Origin: Alnus glutinosa
Lineage: Eukaryota > Streptophyta > Magnoliopsida > Fagales > Betulaceae
Assembly (NCBI RefSeq): GCF_958979055.1
Contig: NC_084889.1
Span: 34,353,951-34,417,950 of the forward strand
Length of the DNA: 64,000 bases
Reading direction: 5' to 3'
This document shows, in pieces, positions 45,065 through 62,795 of this stretch. The position numbers and the translations under genes are program-made. The number at the start of each line of letters is the position of its first letter. The first letter of the stretch is position 1. The notes below the pieces were generated by a model. It was not told where the DNA came from. It saw only the letters and a program-made list of their open reading frames with translations, and ran no database searches.

Positions 45065-48000
45065 ATGGCATCCAACAATATCCTCCTCCTCTTGTTAATG
45101 TTTCTTCTTCTACATTTTCACTGTTCTAACCCTCAGAGTTGGATCAAAGCTGGTTATTGGTATGCTGGTAGTGAATCCCCCATTCCTGACCTGAATTCTG
45201 CCTTGTTTACCCACCTTATATGCGCTTTTGCTGATGTCAACTCCTCCACCTACCGGCTTTCCATCCCCTCAGCTTTTGAACAGTACTTCTCCATCTTCAC
45301 CAACACTGTCAAACGCAAGAACCCATCGGTTGTCACGCTTCTATCTATATGGAATGGACAAGCTGCAACGGCTCAATCCATCTTGGGTGAGAAAGTCAAC
45401 ACTTCAGTATTGTCTTCAATGCTCAACCGACCTTCTTACAGAAAGTCTTTCATTGAATCTTCAATAAAAACAGCAAGGAAATATGAGTTTCAAGGCATAG
45501 ACTTGTTCTGGCTTTGGCCTAACAACGCCTCAGACATGACCAACATGGGAATTCTGCTCGATGAGTGGCGTGCTGAAGTAAATTCTGAGTCAAGAAAGCC
45601 GGGCCAAGCACAATTGATATTGACAATGGCCCTTCGTTACTTGCCAACTTTTGAATTTGGGAGTTACCCGATTGAATCCATACAGAGAAATATGGACTGG
45701 GGACATGTCGTGGCATATGACTATCACCTGCCTTCAAAGGAGAACTTCACACATTTCCATGCTGCTTTATATGATCCTTCAAGCCATGTTAACACTGATT
45801 ATGGCATAAGAGAGTGGTTGGGTAAAGGATTTCCCTCAAACAAGTTGCTTTTGGGTTTGGCTTACCATGGTTACGCTTGGGCTCTTGCAAATCCCGAAGA
45901 AAATGATATTGGTGCACCATCAACAGGGGTGGCCGAAACACAAGATGGAAGCATGAGTTACAAGTACATCAAGGGGTACATTCGAAGTTATGGTGCAACA
46001 ACAATTTTCAATTCTACTTATGTTGTGAATTACTGCATTATTGGATCCACTTGGATCAATTTCGATGATGTGGAGGCTATAAGAGCTAAGATTGGTTATG
46101 TGAAGGAGAAGAAGCTACTTGGTTACAATGTGTTTCAGCTCAGCAATGATGACAATTGGGTGCTTTCCCTAGCAGGTACCATCTGAACTTTATATCATGG
46201 CTCTACTTCTTCCTCATAAGAGTCAAATGAATTGACATTACAAACCCTTCTAGGACTTCATCATTTGAATCTGCTTATCTAGAAATGGAAGGGGAAAATT
46301 GCCTTGCAAATGCACATAACAGAAGATTAGTCATCATGACTTGATTAATCCATTTTACCAAAATAGAATTCATGGTTTGTTGTTTCTCTTACATTTCATT
46401 GAGCTCCCATTCATTTCTCTTGCCTCCAACTCAAGTATATCTTCACCCAAGCTCTAAGGTGGAGGTTGACCCGATTATTATTACAGTTAGTTTTAATTAG
46501 TATAGTTTAGCCTTAACTAATCTTAGTTAATCTCAGTTATTGACAGCTGTCTTGTAACAACTATAGTCTAGAGTAGATATTTTCCCTGTAATCACGGATC
46601 CTTATATACATTGTAATTGTATTCTTTTTCATTCATTCAATACAATCAGAAATTCTCCAGATATTTTCTCTCCATACTCTCTCTGTTTTCTCTGCTTTCA
46701 TCTTCATTCTTCAACTTGTAATAGACTCTCTTTGGTTTGGAAGTTCTAAAAACAGAGAAATTTTTAATTTAGTTTCTGGACTGCATTGACAGCTCAAGAG
46801 AAAGAAGATGGCGAAGAAAACAAGAGAAGGCTATTGTTAATAATTCTTCTTCCAATAGCTTTGGTCATTGTCCTTCTGGCCTTCATGATATGTTACCTAC
46901 GAGGCAGAGTACTGAAGTCAAAAGGTAATGAAAAAACTGCAAGAGTTTGCCGCTTATAACAATCGGATGAAGAGATATAGTTCTCCTTTTCAGTATGACA
47001 TTGAGAGATCAATTATTTTTTATTTGTTTATTTCTTTTTCCTATTTGGTTGCAGTTATGATTCTTTTAGGCAAAAGAGATTCTGGACCAACCAATCCATC
47101 AGCTTCTGAAAATCCGGACCACAATGCTCCTAATCTGCAAGTATTCAGCTTTTCCAGTATCAAAGCTGCTACAAATAACTTCTCAAGTGCAAATAAGCTT
47201 GGACAGGGTGGTTTTGGCCCTGTTTACAAGGTAATGTTTGGCTCTTGTGCTTATTTTCTTATATGAAGAGACTAGGAATCTCATGGAAAATTAAAAGATA
47301 AATTTTCTGATCTTAGCTGAACTGGTAGTAGCCAAGCTATGTAGAGACCAGAAATATCAGGGAAACTCATAAGGGATTGGAGAACTCTCTTTTGCTAAAG
47401 TTTGCTTTGCACCCTCCTCCTGAGCTAGAAAGTAGCTTTCAAATAATTCTAAAAACCATACTTTTATTCTACTACTATTCCATCCTACAAACGTGACAAT
47501 GTCATTCTAGCTTTTAAAAAGAAAAAGAATAATTCAAGAGTTAATTGGTACTGTCACATCCGCAAGGTGGGATAATGGTGAAATAAAAGTATGATTTCTA
47601 GCATTATTCGTACCTCCCTATCCTATTTCACACATAAATTAAATAGAAATGCTAAAAACCACATCCCCATTCCACTAGGCTGACTGACAATGCCCTTCAA
47701 ACCCCGGATAAGCCATTATTAAAAATAAATAAAGAAATAAATAATTAAAGGTTAATGAGCATTGCCATGTCAACCCAGTGAGATGGAGACGTTGTTTTAG
47801 CACTACTCTTACTCTAAATTAAAAGGCAAGAACTTGGATAGCTGTGTCTAGAATGATTGGCAACTCATTCCAATCAGTCTAAACCAAGAGATCATGCACA
47901 CAAAATGAAGGCAGAATAACAATGTGTGTACGCGCATTTGTATTTTTTGTCAACTCTCATCTCGGGCATTAATTAGTTTTACATTTGAAGAATGTGAATC

Positions 48001-50269
48001 TATATATATCAGTTGTGGCTCTTGCATAGCAGGCAATGCTAACTATGGGTTTCAATGTTGCCAGGGTAAATTATCAAGAGGACAGGAAATAGCAGTTAAG
48101 AGACTTTCAAAAACTTCTACTCAAGGACATGAAGAGTTCACAAATGAGGTTTCCCTTACCGCAAGACTTCAACATATAAATCTAGCTAGAGTTCTGGGAT
48201 ATTGCTTAGAGAGAGAAGAAAAGATGTTGATCTATGAGTGGATGCCAAACAAAAGTTTGGATTACTACCTCTTTGGTATGCAATCTTTCTTTGCTTCTAA
48301 TTATATTATAGTCAATCATTTGTGATTCTTTGACGTTTAGCTTTGTATCTTATCAGTCTAAATCAGTCCAAATCCTAAATATATAACAACTCAATGAAAA
48401 TGTTAGCCAAATCTGCGCTATTATTCTAGAAAAACAAGCCAAACTTATAATTGAAGCTCTTTAGAATCACATAGTAGAAACCAATGTAAGACTTAGCACA
48501 CATGTGAGCAATACATCTTTCCAATGTAGGACCAACTTTCTTATGTGTAACATTAATTTTTCCGACTCAAATTCCTGACGTCCTCGTCAGGGCCAACACC
48601 ATTTTGTGGCTCAGCGCACATAGTGTTACTAGGTTGTTCTTGTAAAGACCAAAGGAACAGCGCTACCCACACCTACGCTATCACATCAAAAGGACTAGTC
48701 AATTTGAAGCTTTCCTATAATTCCTTATAAAGCCTAGTTTCACTTAGTAACTAGGCAATGTGGAACTTAACACTCATAACTATCTTTATAAACCACACAC
48801 TTTATGTGAGCTACTCTTCATCTTTCCAATGTGGGACATTGGTGTTACAAACTCCCTCCCTTAAACTTCTGTCATCCTCGTCGGGGCTATGTCATGTGGT
48901 GATTCATTACCATATTGTTTGGCGTTACTAGGTAACTGATACAATTTGTAACGACCAAGCAAAAAATGTTAGCCACATCTGCACTATCACCCCAAAAAGA
49001 CTAGTCAAAGTTATAATTAGAGCTCCCAATAATCACTTATAAAGCCTAATCTTATCTAGTATAGAACGAATGTAGAACTTAGCACCCATGAACACAATTT
49101 TTAATCCACCCACTCCATGTGAGCAATACATCTTCTCAATGCATGTGGTACTAACTTTTTGGTATGTCACAAAATAATTTCAGTAAGATATCCAGATATG
49201 TTGCCACTATTATTCAATCTTGAAAAAAAGCATATATATGTGAGAAATTTAAGCTTTTGAGAGTCATGAAAAGCCATGATGTCTTGCTAATTGAGTGAGT
49301 TTTGATGCTTTGGTTTGTATCATTATGTCTTATAACTAACTGCTCACAGTTTTAATTTTGTGCAGATCCAATCAGAAGGAATCACTTAGGTTGGCCAAAG
49401 CGTGTTCACATCATTGAAGGGGTTACTCAAGGGCTTCTATATCTCCAAGAATACTCAAATTTTACAATAATTCACAGAGATCTCAAAGCTAGCAATATTT
49501 TACTGGACAGGGACATGAATCCAAAGATATCAGATTTCGGAATGGCTAAGCTTTTCGGAAAGGATGAACATGAAGCAAACACAGGCAGGATTGTTGGAAC
49601 ATAGTAAGTATTCCTCTATCTTTTGTATGGTTTCTCACATGCATTTCCCTTGTTAAATTCTTAGCATCTCTGTTTGATGTACGTATGCAATGCAGTGGCT
49701 ATGTTCCTCCAGAATATGTTAGAAATGGTATATACTCTATGAAGTATGATGTCTATAGCTTTGGAGTTCTACTTCTGCAACTCATAAGTGGCAAGAGAAA
49801 TGCATGTTATTATGGCCCAAACGAAACTTTAAGCCTTTTAGAATACGTAAGTAACTTAATTCATTAAACTTTCTTATGAATTAACTCATTGCTTCAACTT
49901 AAAATTTTGCCATTGAAATATAAAGATCTGGGTAACAATATTGAATGATTTCAGGCATATGACTTGTGGAAAGAAGATGAGGGCATGGAGCTCATTGATC
50001 CATCATTGGATGATTCGTCTTCATCTTGCAAACTCATGAGATGCTTGCAAGTTGCTCTATTATGCGTCCAAGAAAATCCAGTGGATAGACCAACAATGTT
50101 GGAGGTTTATTCCATGCTCAAAAATAATATTGGATCAATTACTACCCCTAAAAAACCAGCTTTCTCAGCAAAACGTGATAAAAGTGTGGGGACTGCGAGC
50201 ACATCAACATCACAGCAAAGAAGTTGCTCAGTTAGTGATACACCAATTTCAGAAATAATACCCCGATGA
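45065..50269 (+). CDS. Receptor-like kinase with pseudo-chitinase (GH18) ectodomain, CHRK1-like
   Basis: A seven-exon model joins in frame: 45065-46175, 46793-46924, 47055-47230, 48065-48275, 49366-49603, 49696-49846 and 49955-50269, giving 777 residues with GT..AG borders throughout. Residues 1-25 are a signal peptide. About 26-365 form a GH18 class V chitinase-like domain ([32 protein letters not shown]). The active site reads GIDLFWLWP, so the second Asp is F148 and the catalytic Glu is L150, predicting no hydrolysis. Residues 384-406 are a membrane helix. The kinase has GQGGFG, K485 (AVK), HRD with D582, DFG with D600 and VPPEY, so it should be an active RD Ser/Thr kinase. The architecture is that of tobacco CHRK1. 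It may bind chitin-like or other ligands; the ligand is unknown. Read past the exon 1 donor, a TGA follows within four codons, giving a 373-residue secreted form if intron 1 is retained. Confidence 0.9.
46460..46740 (+). mobile_element. LTR-like fragment in intron 1 of the receptor kinase
   Basis: The sequence around ATCCTTATATACATTGTAATTG..TTCATTCATTCAATACAATC has the TATA-leader and 3' AATA-rich layout of a Ty1/copia LTR end in plants. No second LTR or gag/pol is present. It lies just upstream of the membrane exon, in sense orientation. Identification is by resemblance only. Confidence 0.35.
47435..47815. mobile_element. Two adjacent MITEs in intron 3 of the receptor kinase
   Basis: The first (about 47437-47612) has TTCTAAAAACCATACTTTTATT at the left and AATAAAAGTATGATTTCTAGC at the right. 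The second (about 47649-47813) has AATGCTAAAAACCACATCCC at the left and GGAGACGTTGTTTTAGCACT at the right. Both have long imperfect inverted repeats and no coding content. The shared GCTAAAA end suggests related families. Confidence 0.6.
48400..49160. repeat. Intronic tandem repeat (~3 units of 260-310 bases)
   Basis: In intron 4 of the receptor kinase, three units start GTTAGCCAAATCTGCGCTAT (48402), GCTACCCACACCTACGCTAT (48662) and GTTAGCCACATCTGCACTAT (48969). Each runs on through a (G/A)ACTTA(G/A)CAC and a CATCTTTCCAATGT(G/A)GGAC-like word. The TCCTCGTC(A/G)GGGC and CTCCCTCCC words resemble LTR/TRIM sequence. The array makes most of the ~1.1-kb intron. Confidence 0.65.
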
Positions 50270-51270
50270 TTGGACTGGCTTTGAGGGAGATAATACCCCG
50301 TTACACGTATGTTATATTTTTAATATGGGACTCAATTTTTTTACACTCACACTTGTATATTTAATAATCTCCTATAAGTCTATCACCACATGCATGATGG
50401 AAGGTAAATTACAAAAATAGAATTCAAACTCGAGAGATAAATTACAAAACAGGCATGTTCTTATCGTGATCGTGAACTTTAATTGCTTGCTAGCTGCAGT
50501 ACTGCTTGAGTTGCATGCTAATTAATCTTGACTTGTTAAACATTGTAGATATGTCTTTGACATGTTAACACATGAAATATCCACATGATTTTTTTTTTAA
50601 AAAAAAAAAATAATAATTGTAGTGTGTGTGACCTGTATTTCATTAGTCATACCGTGGGCCCCACTTTGTATTGACCTCCTTGGTGAAGCTTCTCACCAAA
50701 GCCTTGTGAAACAAACGAAAAAAAAAAAGGGGCTTTTTGGTTATAAGAGAGGTAAAGCCTCATTCGGTCCCTTTTTGGAGAGTGGTGTGCGAGAGAGAAG
50801 ATAAGAAGAAGAGCACCCGTCCAGCAGTGAGGCTCCGGCAGTGCACTGTTTCGGCAACACTCCTTGCGAAAGAGATAAGTCCTCTTTTGTTATCTTAGTT
50901 GTATTTCTAACTATTTCTCTAGGGTGTTGAGAGATAAGAGAACTAGAGAGGTTTTCTCTTTTGTATTTTGTTCTCTTTTATGTGAACGTGAGATTTGGGT
51001 GTATTGAGACTTTTGGGTTTTGAGTGGTTGCTATTTATATTACACTTTGTACTCCATCCTTTTGATAGTGAATTTATGCTAGATCGTCTCCGTCAGTGGA
51101 TGTAGGCTTGTTAAGCCGAACCACTTAAATCTTGGTGTCTCTTGTGTTTGTGTTGTAGTTATTTGCTATACTGCTATTTTTTCTGCTTCTTTGGTGATCC
51201 TGGAATATTAGTTCGATCTGTCACAATTGTTTTCTGTTACGTGTTTACGTAACGTAGGATGAGAACTCAA
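50270..51270 (+). mobile_element. Probable Ty1/copia solo LTR or LTR fragment (about 50618-51260)
   Basis: After a T/A-rich tract, sequence beginning TGTAGTGTGTGTGACC continues to CAGTGGATGTAGGC and GCCGAACCACTTAAATCTTGG. This is the word order found near the 3' end of many plant copia LTRs. No interior domain or second LTR is visible. The first ~340 bases (50270-50610) are the 3' flank of the kinase gene, with no other gene. Confidence 0.45.
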
Positions 51271-53215
51271 CAAGAATAATAGATATGGTAAGATTTTCGA
51301 GTAATCCTAGACCTCATTGGTTGAGCAATTAGAGGTGTTTTGAACTCACAAACATAAGATTTGATAATTTATGGTCCGTTTGGGTGTTGAATCCGAATAT
51401 TATTCGAATACACTGCGCGAATTACGAGGTTTGACTTTGTGAGATAAAATTTGAAAAAGTTAAATAAAATATGATTTATTTTTGAAAAAAGTAAAATATT
51501 ATTCAACTTTATTCAACTTGATTATTTACTTTTATTCAATAACAAAACAGTATTTAAAAGAACTGAATATAATAGAAAATAGAGTTTCACATGAAATAGA
51601 ACCTCCATTTGACTCCTAACTCAACAACCTAACATTCTATCAACAAGACTCCTATAAGATAAAGATAAAAGAGATAAACCTAATCTTATCCAAATAACAA
51701 CATAAAAAGATAAACATGAAACATACTTATACCCTAACAAAAATAGTAAACTAATAAAACAACTAATGAACTGAACAACTAGTAAAATAATAAATTGAAT
51801 AATCTAGCAAATAATACTTTCTAACAGACCCAATACCTAACAACTACTGAATTGCACTTAAACTCTACTTGCACATAACCTTCCTAAATGACTTTAATTA
51901 GATACTGATTTGCCATTTAGTCATTCAACTGACTGTGTTAAAAGAAAGGGAAATTCCACTTTATCCCTTGAACTTTTATTACTTTTACAATCTCTTCTAA
52001 GAGTTAAAAAACTCTTAATTTAATGTATCGAACTTTTAACTTTTTACAATTTCACTCTTCTCGATAAAGTTTGAGGTTAAATCAGACGATTAAAAGGTAA
52101 AATGACTTTATAAAATTACAAAATTTAACTTTAAATCACAATTATTTTTTTAAAAAGAAATGAAGCCACTTTGCAGCTTTTCTGGATCAGATCAATATGA
52201 GATCCATAAGCATGAGCAGGCATGCATGATTTGGGGGGACATTGGGGGGACTTCAACTAATTGCCCGAAGTGGAGCAGCTAGCCCACCAATTTTGACTAT
52301 TCTGATACTAGCTACTTCTGTTGTCATTCTCATGCACTAAAACATTCTCGTCCTTTACCCCTATCTATGTGGCCATGCATCTAAAGATTCAGTCTACAAA
52401 ACAGAAGGGATCTTAGTGCATGTCAATGCCGATGAAAGTTGTAGTTGGAAAGGTGGTCTTATTTTTGAAACTTGGAAATGGAGATTGTAGCCAAGCTCGT
52501 GATGCATTAATTAGATAATTAAGCCATGTTGTGACAACCAAATCATCCTTATGCATGGAAGTTGCAAGTTGCTTTTATCATGGATATATGGACCACTCTC
52601 CTTAGCTTTCCCTCTAACAAGAAAGAAAATTCCAAAAATAAAAGAGTGGACTTTAAGGAGCTAGATTCACCCATGAAATGCTATCCACTAATCTTTGCAA
52701 TATCTCATCCAAAAGCTATGACACTAATTACGATCTACATATGTATTTTACTCTAGAGTAATGGTAGTGCTTTTCACTCCCATTAATTATTACACTCATA
52801 TCATACTAGTTGACATGACGTATTTTAATTGACTTTTTATGTCAGCAAAAAACACAATAAGAAAGTCGCTTAAAAAAACGAAACATCAACCTGCAGTGTG
52901 ACATAAATGTGTATTTTGGGTTAGAATACACATGGGGAATGCAATCTCCTACGGTCTTACTCAAGATAGAACTCAATCTGTTACAAAGGCTAAGGGATGA
53001 TGACTTATCTACGTCTCAGCAGGACTCATGATGTATTCAACTTTAAACTCTTTTGTTGTAGTCTTTTTATCAAACAAAAACTGTTGTAACACATGAATTA
53101 TATATTGAATGCAAATCTCGAAGATGAGTAGAGAGGTGAGGAATATTTTTCAAACTCAAAACACTCACTTTGTGTTCTATCACATAATTAATCATGCAAA
53201 AAAAAATATCTTGTC
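51271..53215. other. Intergenic DNA, no gene seen
   Basis: AT-rich sequence with a dispersed-repeat start near 51370 (GGTCCGTTTGGGTGTTGAAT) and a fragment near 52760-52870 that resembles MITE sequence. The 64-codon frame at 52562-52756 has no recognisable domain. Confidence 0.45.
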
Positions 53216-54315
53216 TCCATCTATCCGAGATCAAAGGTTTAAGGAAACAAATTAAATCATAAATTATCCCAAAAGTTTAAGCTTATATGAAGTAGTAAAT
53301 TAATCCCTTTTAAAAAAAATATTTTTAATAGGTGGGGCTCAACACCTTTTTAATAGGGTCTTCCAAAAGCTTAAGCTTATAGGAATGGATAAATTTAATC
53401 ATTTAATCCATTTTTAAAACTCTAGTTTAATAGGTGAGACCAACATCATTTTAATAGGGCCTCCAAAAGCTTATAGGAATGGGTAAATTTAATCATTTAA
53501 TCCCTTTTAAAAACTCGATCTATTTTAAGAGGTAAGACCTACACTTGAAATGAGATGTGAAGGACTGAAAATTTGGAAATAATGTTTGAACTCAAGACCT
53601 CTGATCTGATACCATTTTAAATCACCACTTATTTCAAGAATTAAACTTATAGAAAAATGATAAATATAATCATTTAATCAATACTTTAGTCTCATCAAAT
53701 TCTTAAATTTAGGGTACGTAATCTAAATATAGTCTAACATAGATCAATTATTTCCATCTCCAACTATAATAGGAAGGAAACTAATGCCTACCTCTCTCTC
53801 TCTCTCTCTCTCTCTCATAGCGAGAAGGTAATGCCTTGGGGCAAAGGCAATTGGCATGGGCACCAAATGTTGACGTTGTGCTAATGCGCAGTACACGCCG
53901 AGAGAGATGCTTAATTTGGAGTAACTGAATGCATGTAGCACATGCCAATATCAATTAGTGAGCATGGGCCAATTTGGAACAGAATACACTATTTGACAAT
54001 TTCTTTTTTTCTATTCCATCAATAAAGGCATGAGTGGGTGACCGCCAAGGTCTTAAATTACTACTTATCCCAAAAGCTTAAGTCGATTGAAAGAAATAAA
54101 TTTAATCATTTAATCAATACTATAACGCTCCCCTCACATATGAGCTTAAACTTCATTTTTTTTTAATAGGTGAGGCCTAACACTATCAGAGCCAAATCAA
54201 GTGAATATTTAATTGAAATAAGGGGTGAATGACTGAGACAGGTTCGAACTCAGGACTTTTGACTTTTATACCATGCTGAATCACCATTTGTTCTAAAAGC
54301 TTAAGCACAAAGTAG
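53216..54315. repeat. Degenerate LTR/TRIM-type repeats
   Basis: Words AAAAGCTTAAGCTTATAGGAATGG and AAATTTAATCATTTAATC recur four or five times. They occur with ATAGGTGAGACC, CGCTCCCCTCACATATGAGC and TTCGAACTCAGGAC..ATACCATGCTGAATCACCA. These match the repeat at 10820-11090. CTGATACCA-type sequences (about 53608) recall primer-binding sites. Boundaries are unclear; a CT microsatellite lies at 53793-53817. Confidence 0.5.
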
Positions 54316-55660
54316 CTACTCTACCTGCTGGGAACCACATCGGAGAGGCCTAGATCGTGGGGAAAACTATAGACGTTCTCTCAAATCCGATTGAGCCATA
54401 GCCTAACTAAGCCCCATCAAGACATCATTGGAACCCAAAGGGACTAATACTAATTAGGTTTAGGAATTCCCATTGTGAGAGTCAAGCTTTCGATCTAATA
54501 CTTGTCTAATCACTTAAAAATTTTCTTGAGGCCATTTTACCATCCAGTACTGCTGATATCACCATTTGACATACTTTAAAGCAACTATTTGACTTACTTG
54601 TAAGCAAGGGATCGACGTGATCAATGGTGTAAAATTTAGACATTAATGCATCACAAGCTAGCAGATACACGTAAAGTCATACCATTAATTCAGGATCTTT
54701 CAATTCAATCAGCTTTTACATCAATTTTCTTGCGCATGCCTTGGATTTTGTGGTCCTTTTAGGCACACCATTGGACTTCGACCTCCACTGCCGAGAGATG
54801 TAAAATTCCACTCCTCAACATATATACAAGCTGCTTCAAGCCAAAGTATCTATCTAGAACTGCCCCCTAGATGCAGTACTCTTATTAATTTGTTTTCCAT
54901 TAAAAAATGTTAGAATATAAATTAAATTATTAGATTAAGTATTTTTCATTAGCTTAATTTTTTTAAGTGGCGATTTAACTCATATCAGAGTAAAGTTCCT
55001 CAGCTTGCTATTGGTTTAAGTTTTTGAAATAATTTGTGATTTAAAGAAAATACTATTACGATCAGTTAAGTTTTGGGATAATTGATGATGATTTAACATA
55101 AACATCAGTTTTAACTTTTGGATAATTCAAATAATTGGTTATTTAACTGAAAATACTGACTTGTGTATCAGTTAAGCTTTTAGAATGATTGGTAATTTAG
55201 CTTGGAGTACTGGCACATGTATAAAATATCCTCATGATTGGAATTTTGATTTTAAACTAACCCTTTGTGAAAGAAAATTTAAATTTGATCTTTCATACCA
55301 AAATGAATTTGCTATAAGAGATCCAATTAATGTTCTTTTCGGATAGAGTATAAACGTGTCACGTGTGGCATCTAATAAGGGGATTCAATATGGTTTAACT
55401 TTTATTTGTTATAGCGTGCATGTTGCAATTGACTTAGAACTAAAGTCTAAAATTAGGTAAAATAGTAATGCATTTATGTTGTTATTTATTATGATTCTAC
55501 TGAAAATTCAATAAAAAAAAAAGGTTAATTTGAATTGGATTTAAAAAGTTTATATTAATAAATCAAACAATTAATATCATGATTGTACTTTAAGTTCAAG
55601 TAGAAAACAGAAGAATCATAGCACAACAATGAATCCAAAGAATATTATCTACAATAGCAA
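54316..55660. other. Intergenic DNA, no gene seen
   Basis: AT-rich. Around 55000-55200 the phrase AGTTTT(G/T)GGATAATT with TGATTTA recurs, suggesting a decayed small repeat. No protein similarity is apparent. Confidence 0.45.
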
Positions 55661-55668
55661 TATGCTAT

Positions 55669-55850
55669 GGGAAATGCTTGGTACCCATTGGGATCCCGCT
55701 CCTATCCCACCATTGCATGTGTGGACCAATGAAGTGAGAGATAATAAAAATAATGTTGTGGGACCCACATTTTTTTAACAACATCATTGATCCACATATG
55801 TGAGGGTGAGATTGGAGTGGGATCCCAGTGAACACCCAAGCATTTCCCGC
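55669..55850. mobile_element. MITE with 8-base target duplication
   Basis: A 182-base element starts GGGAAATGCTTGGTACCCAT and ends with the near complement (CCAAGCATTTCCC plus GC). It is flanked by TATGCTAT at 55661-55668 and 55851-55858. The inner arms share GGGATCCC(G/A)CTCC. An 8-base duplication points to a hAT-type MITE. Confidence 0.75.
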
Positions 55851-56130
55851 TATGCTATAAATATTATATCTTTATCTCACTTTATCTTATTGGCCGTGGA
55901 TGTGACAATATTTATTAGTCTTTAAATCAAACCTTATTAAATAAAATAATAATAAAAATTGCTGAAATTATCACATACATCAGCTAGCATTGTGTGATAA
56001 AAATGTGGTCTATAGTATTACTCTTTCTCTGTATAAAAAAGACATCATATTCAAATTTTATCTTTCTAAAAATAAATAAATAACAAGAAAGAGACCACAA
56101 TAGACTGGCATCCTCCTCCCTCTCATAATT

Positions 56131-56141
56131 ATAGTATATAT
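56131..56141 (+). promoter_or_regulatory. Candidate TATA box of the subtilase gene
   Basis: AGTATATATAG lies about 115 bases before the ATG at 56254, a normal distance for a plant core promoter with a short leader. A second TATATATA occurs near 56192, so the choice is uncertain. Confidence 0.35.
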
Positions 56142-56253
56142 AGAGGTTTTCGGCTGGCATGGGGAATATATGAGGACATAGTATGCAACTATATATATAG
56201 GTCTTGCCGTCTTGTGTTAATTGGCTGCAGGGGGGTTAATGTGAGGACGTAAA

Positions 56254-62795
<6,542 letters not shown>

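Noticed and set aside
45065..46186. Stand-alone class V chitinase gene of 373 residues
   Set aside because: The stop lies only 8 bases beyond a donor that splices in phase to a membrane exon and a complete kinase. The single-exon reading is kept only as a possible intron-retention product.
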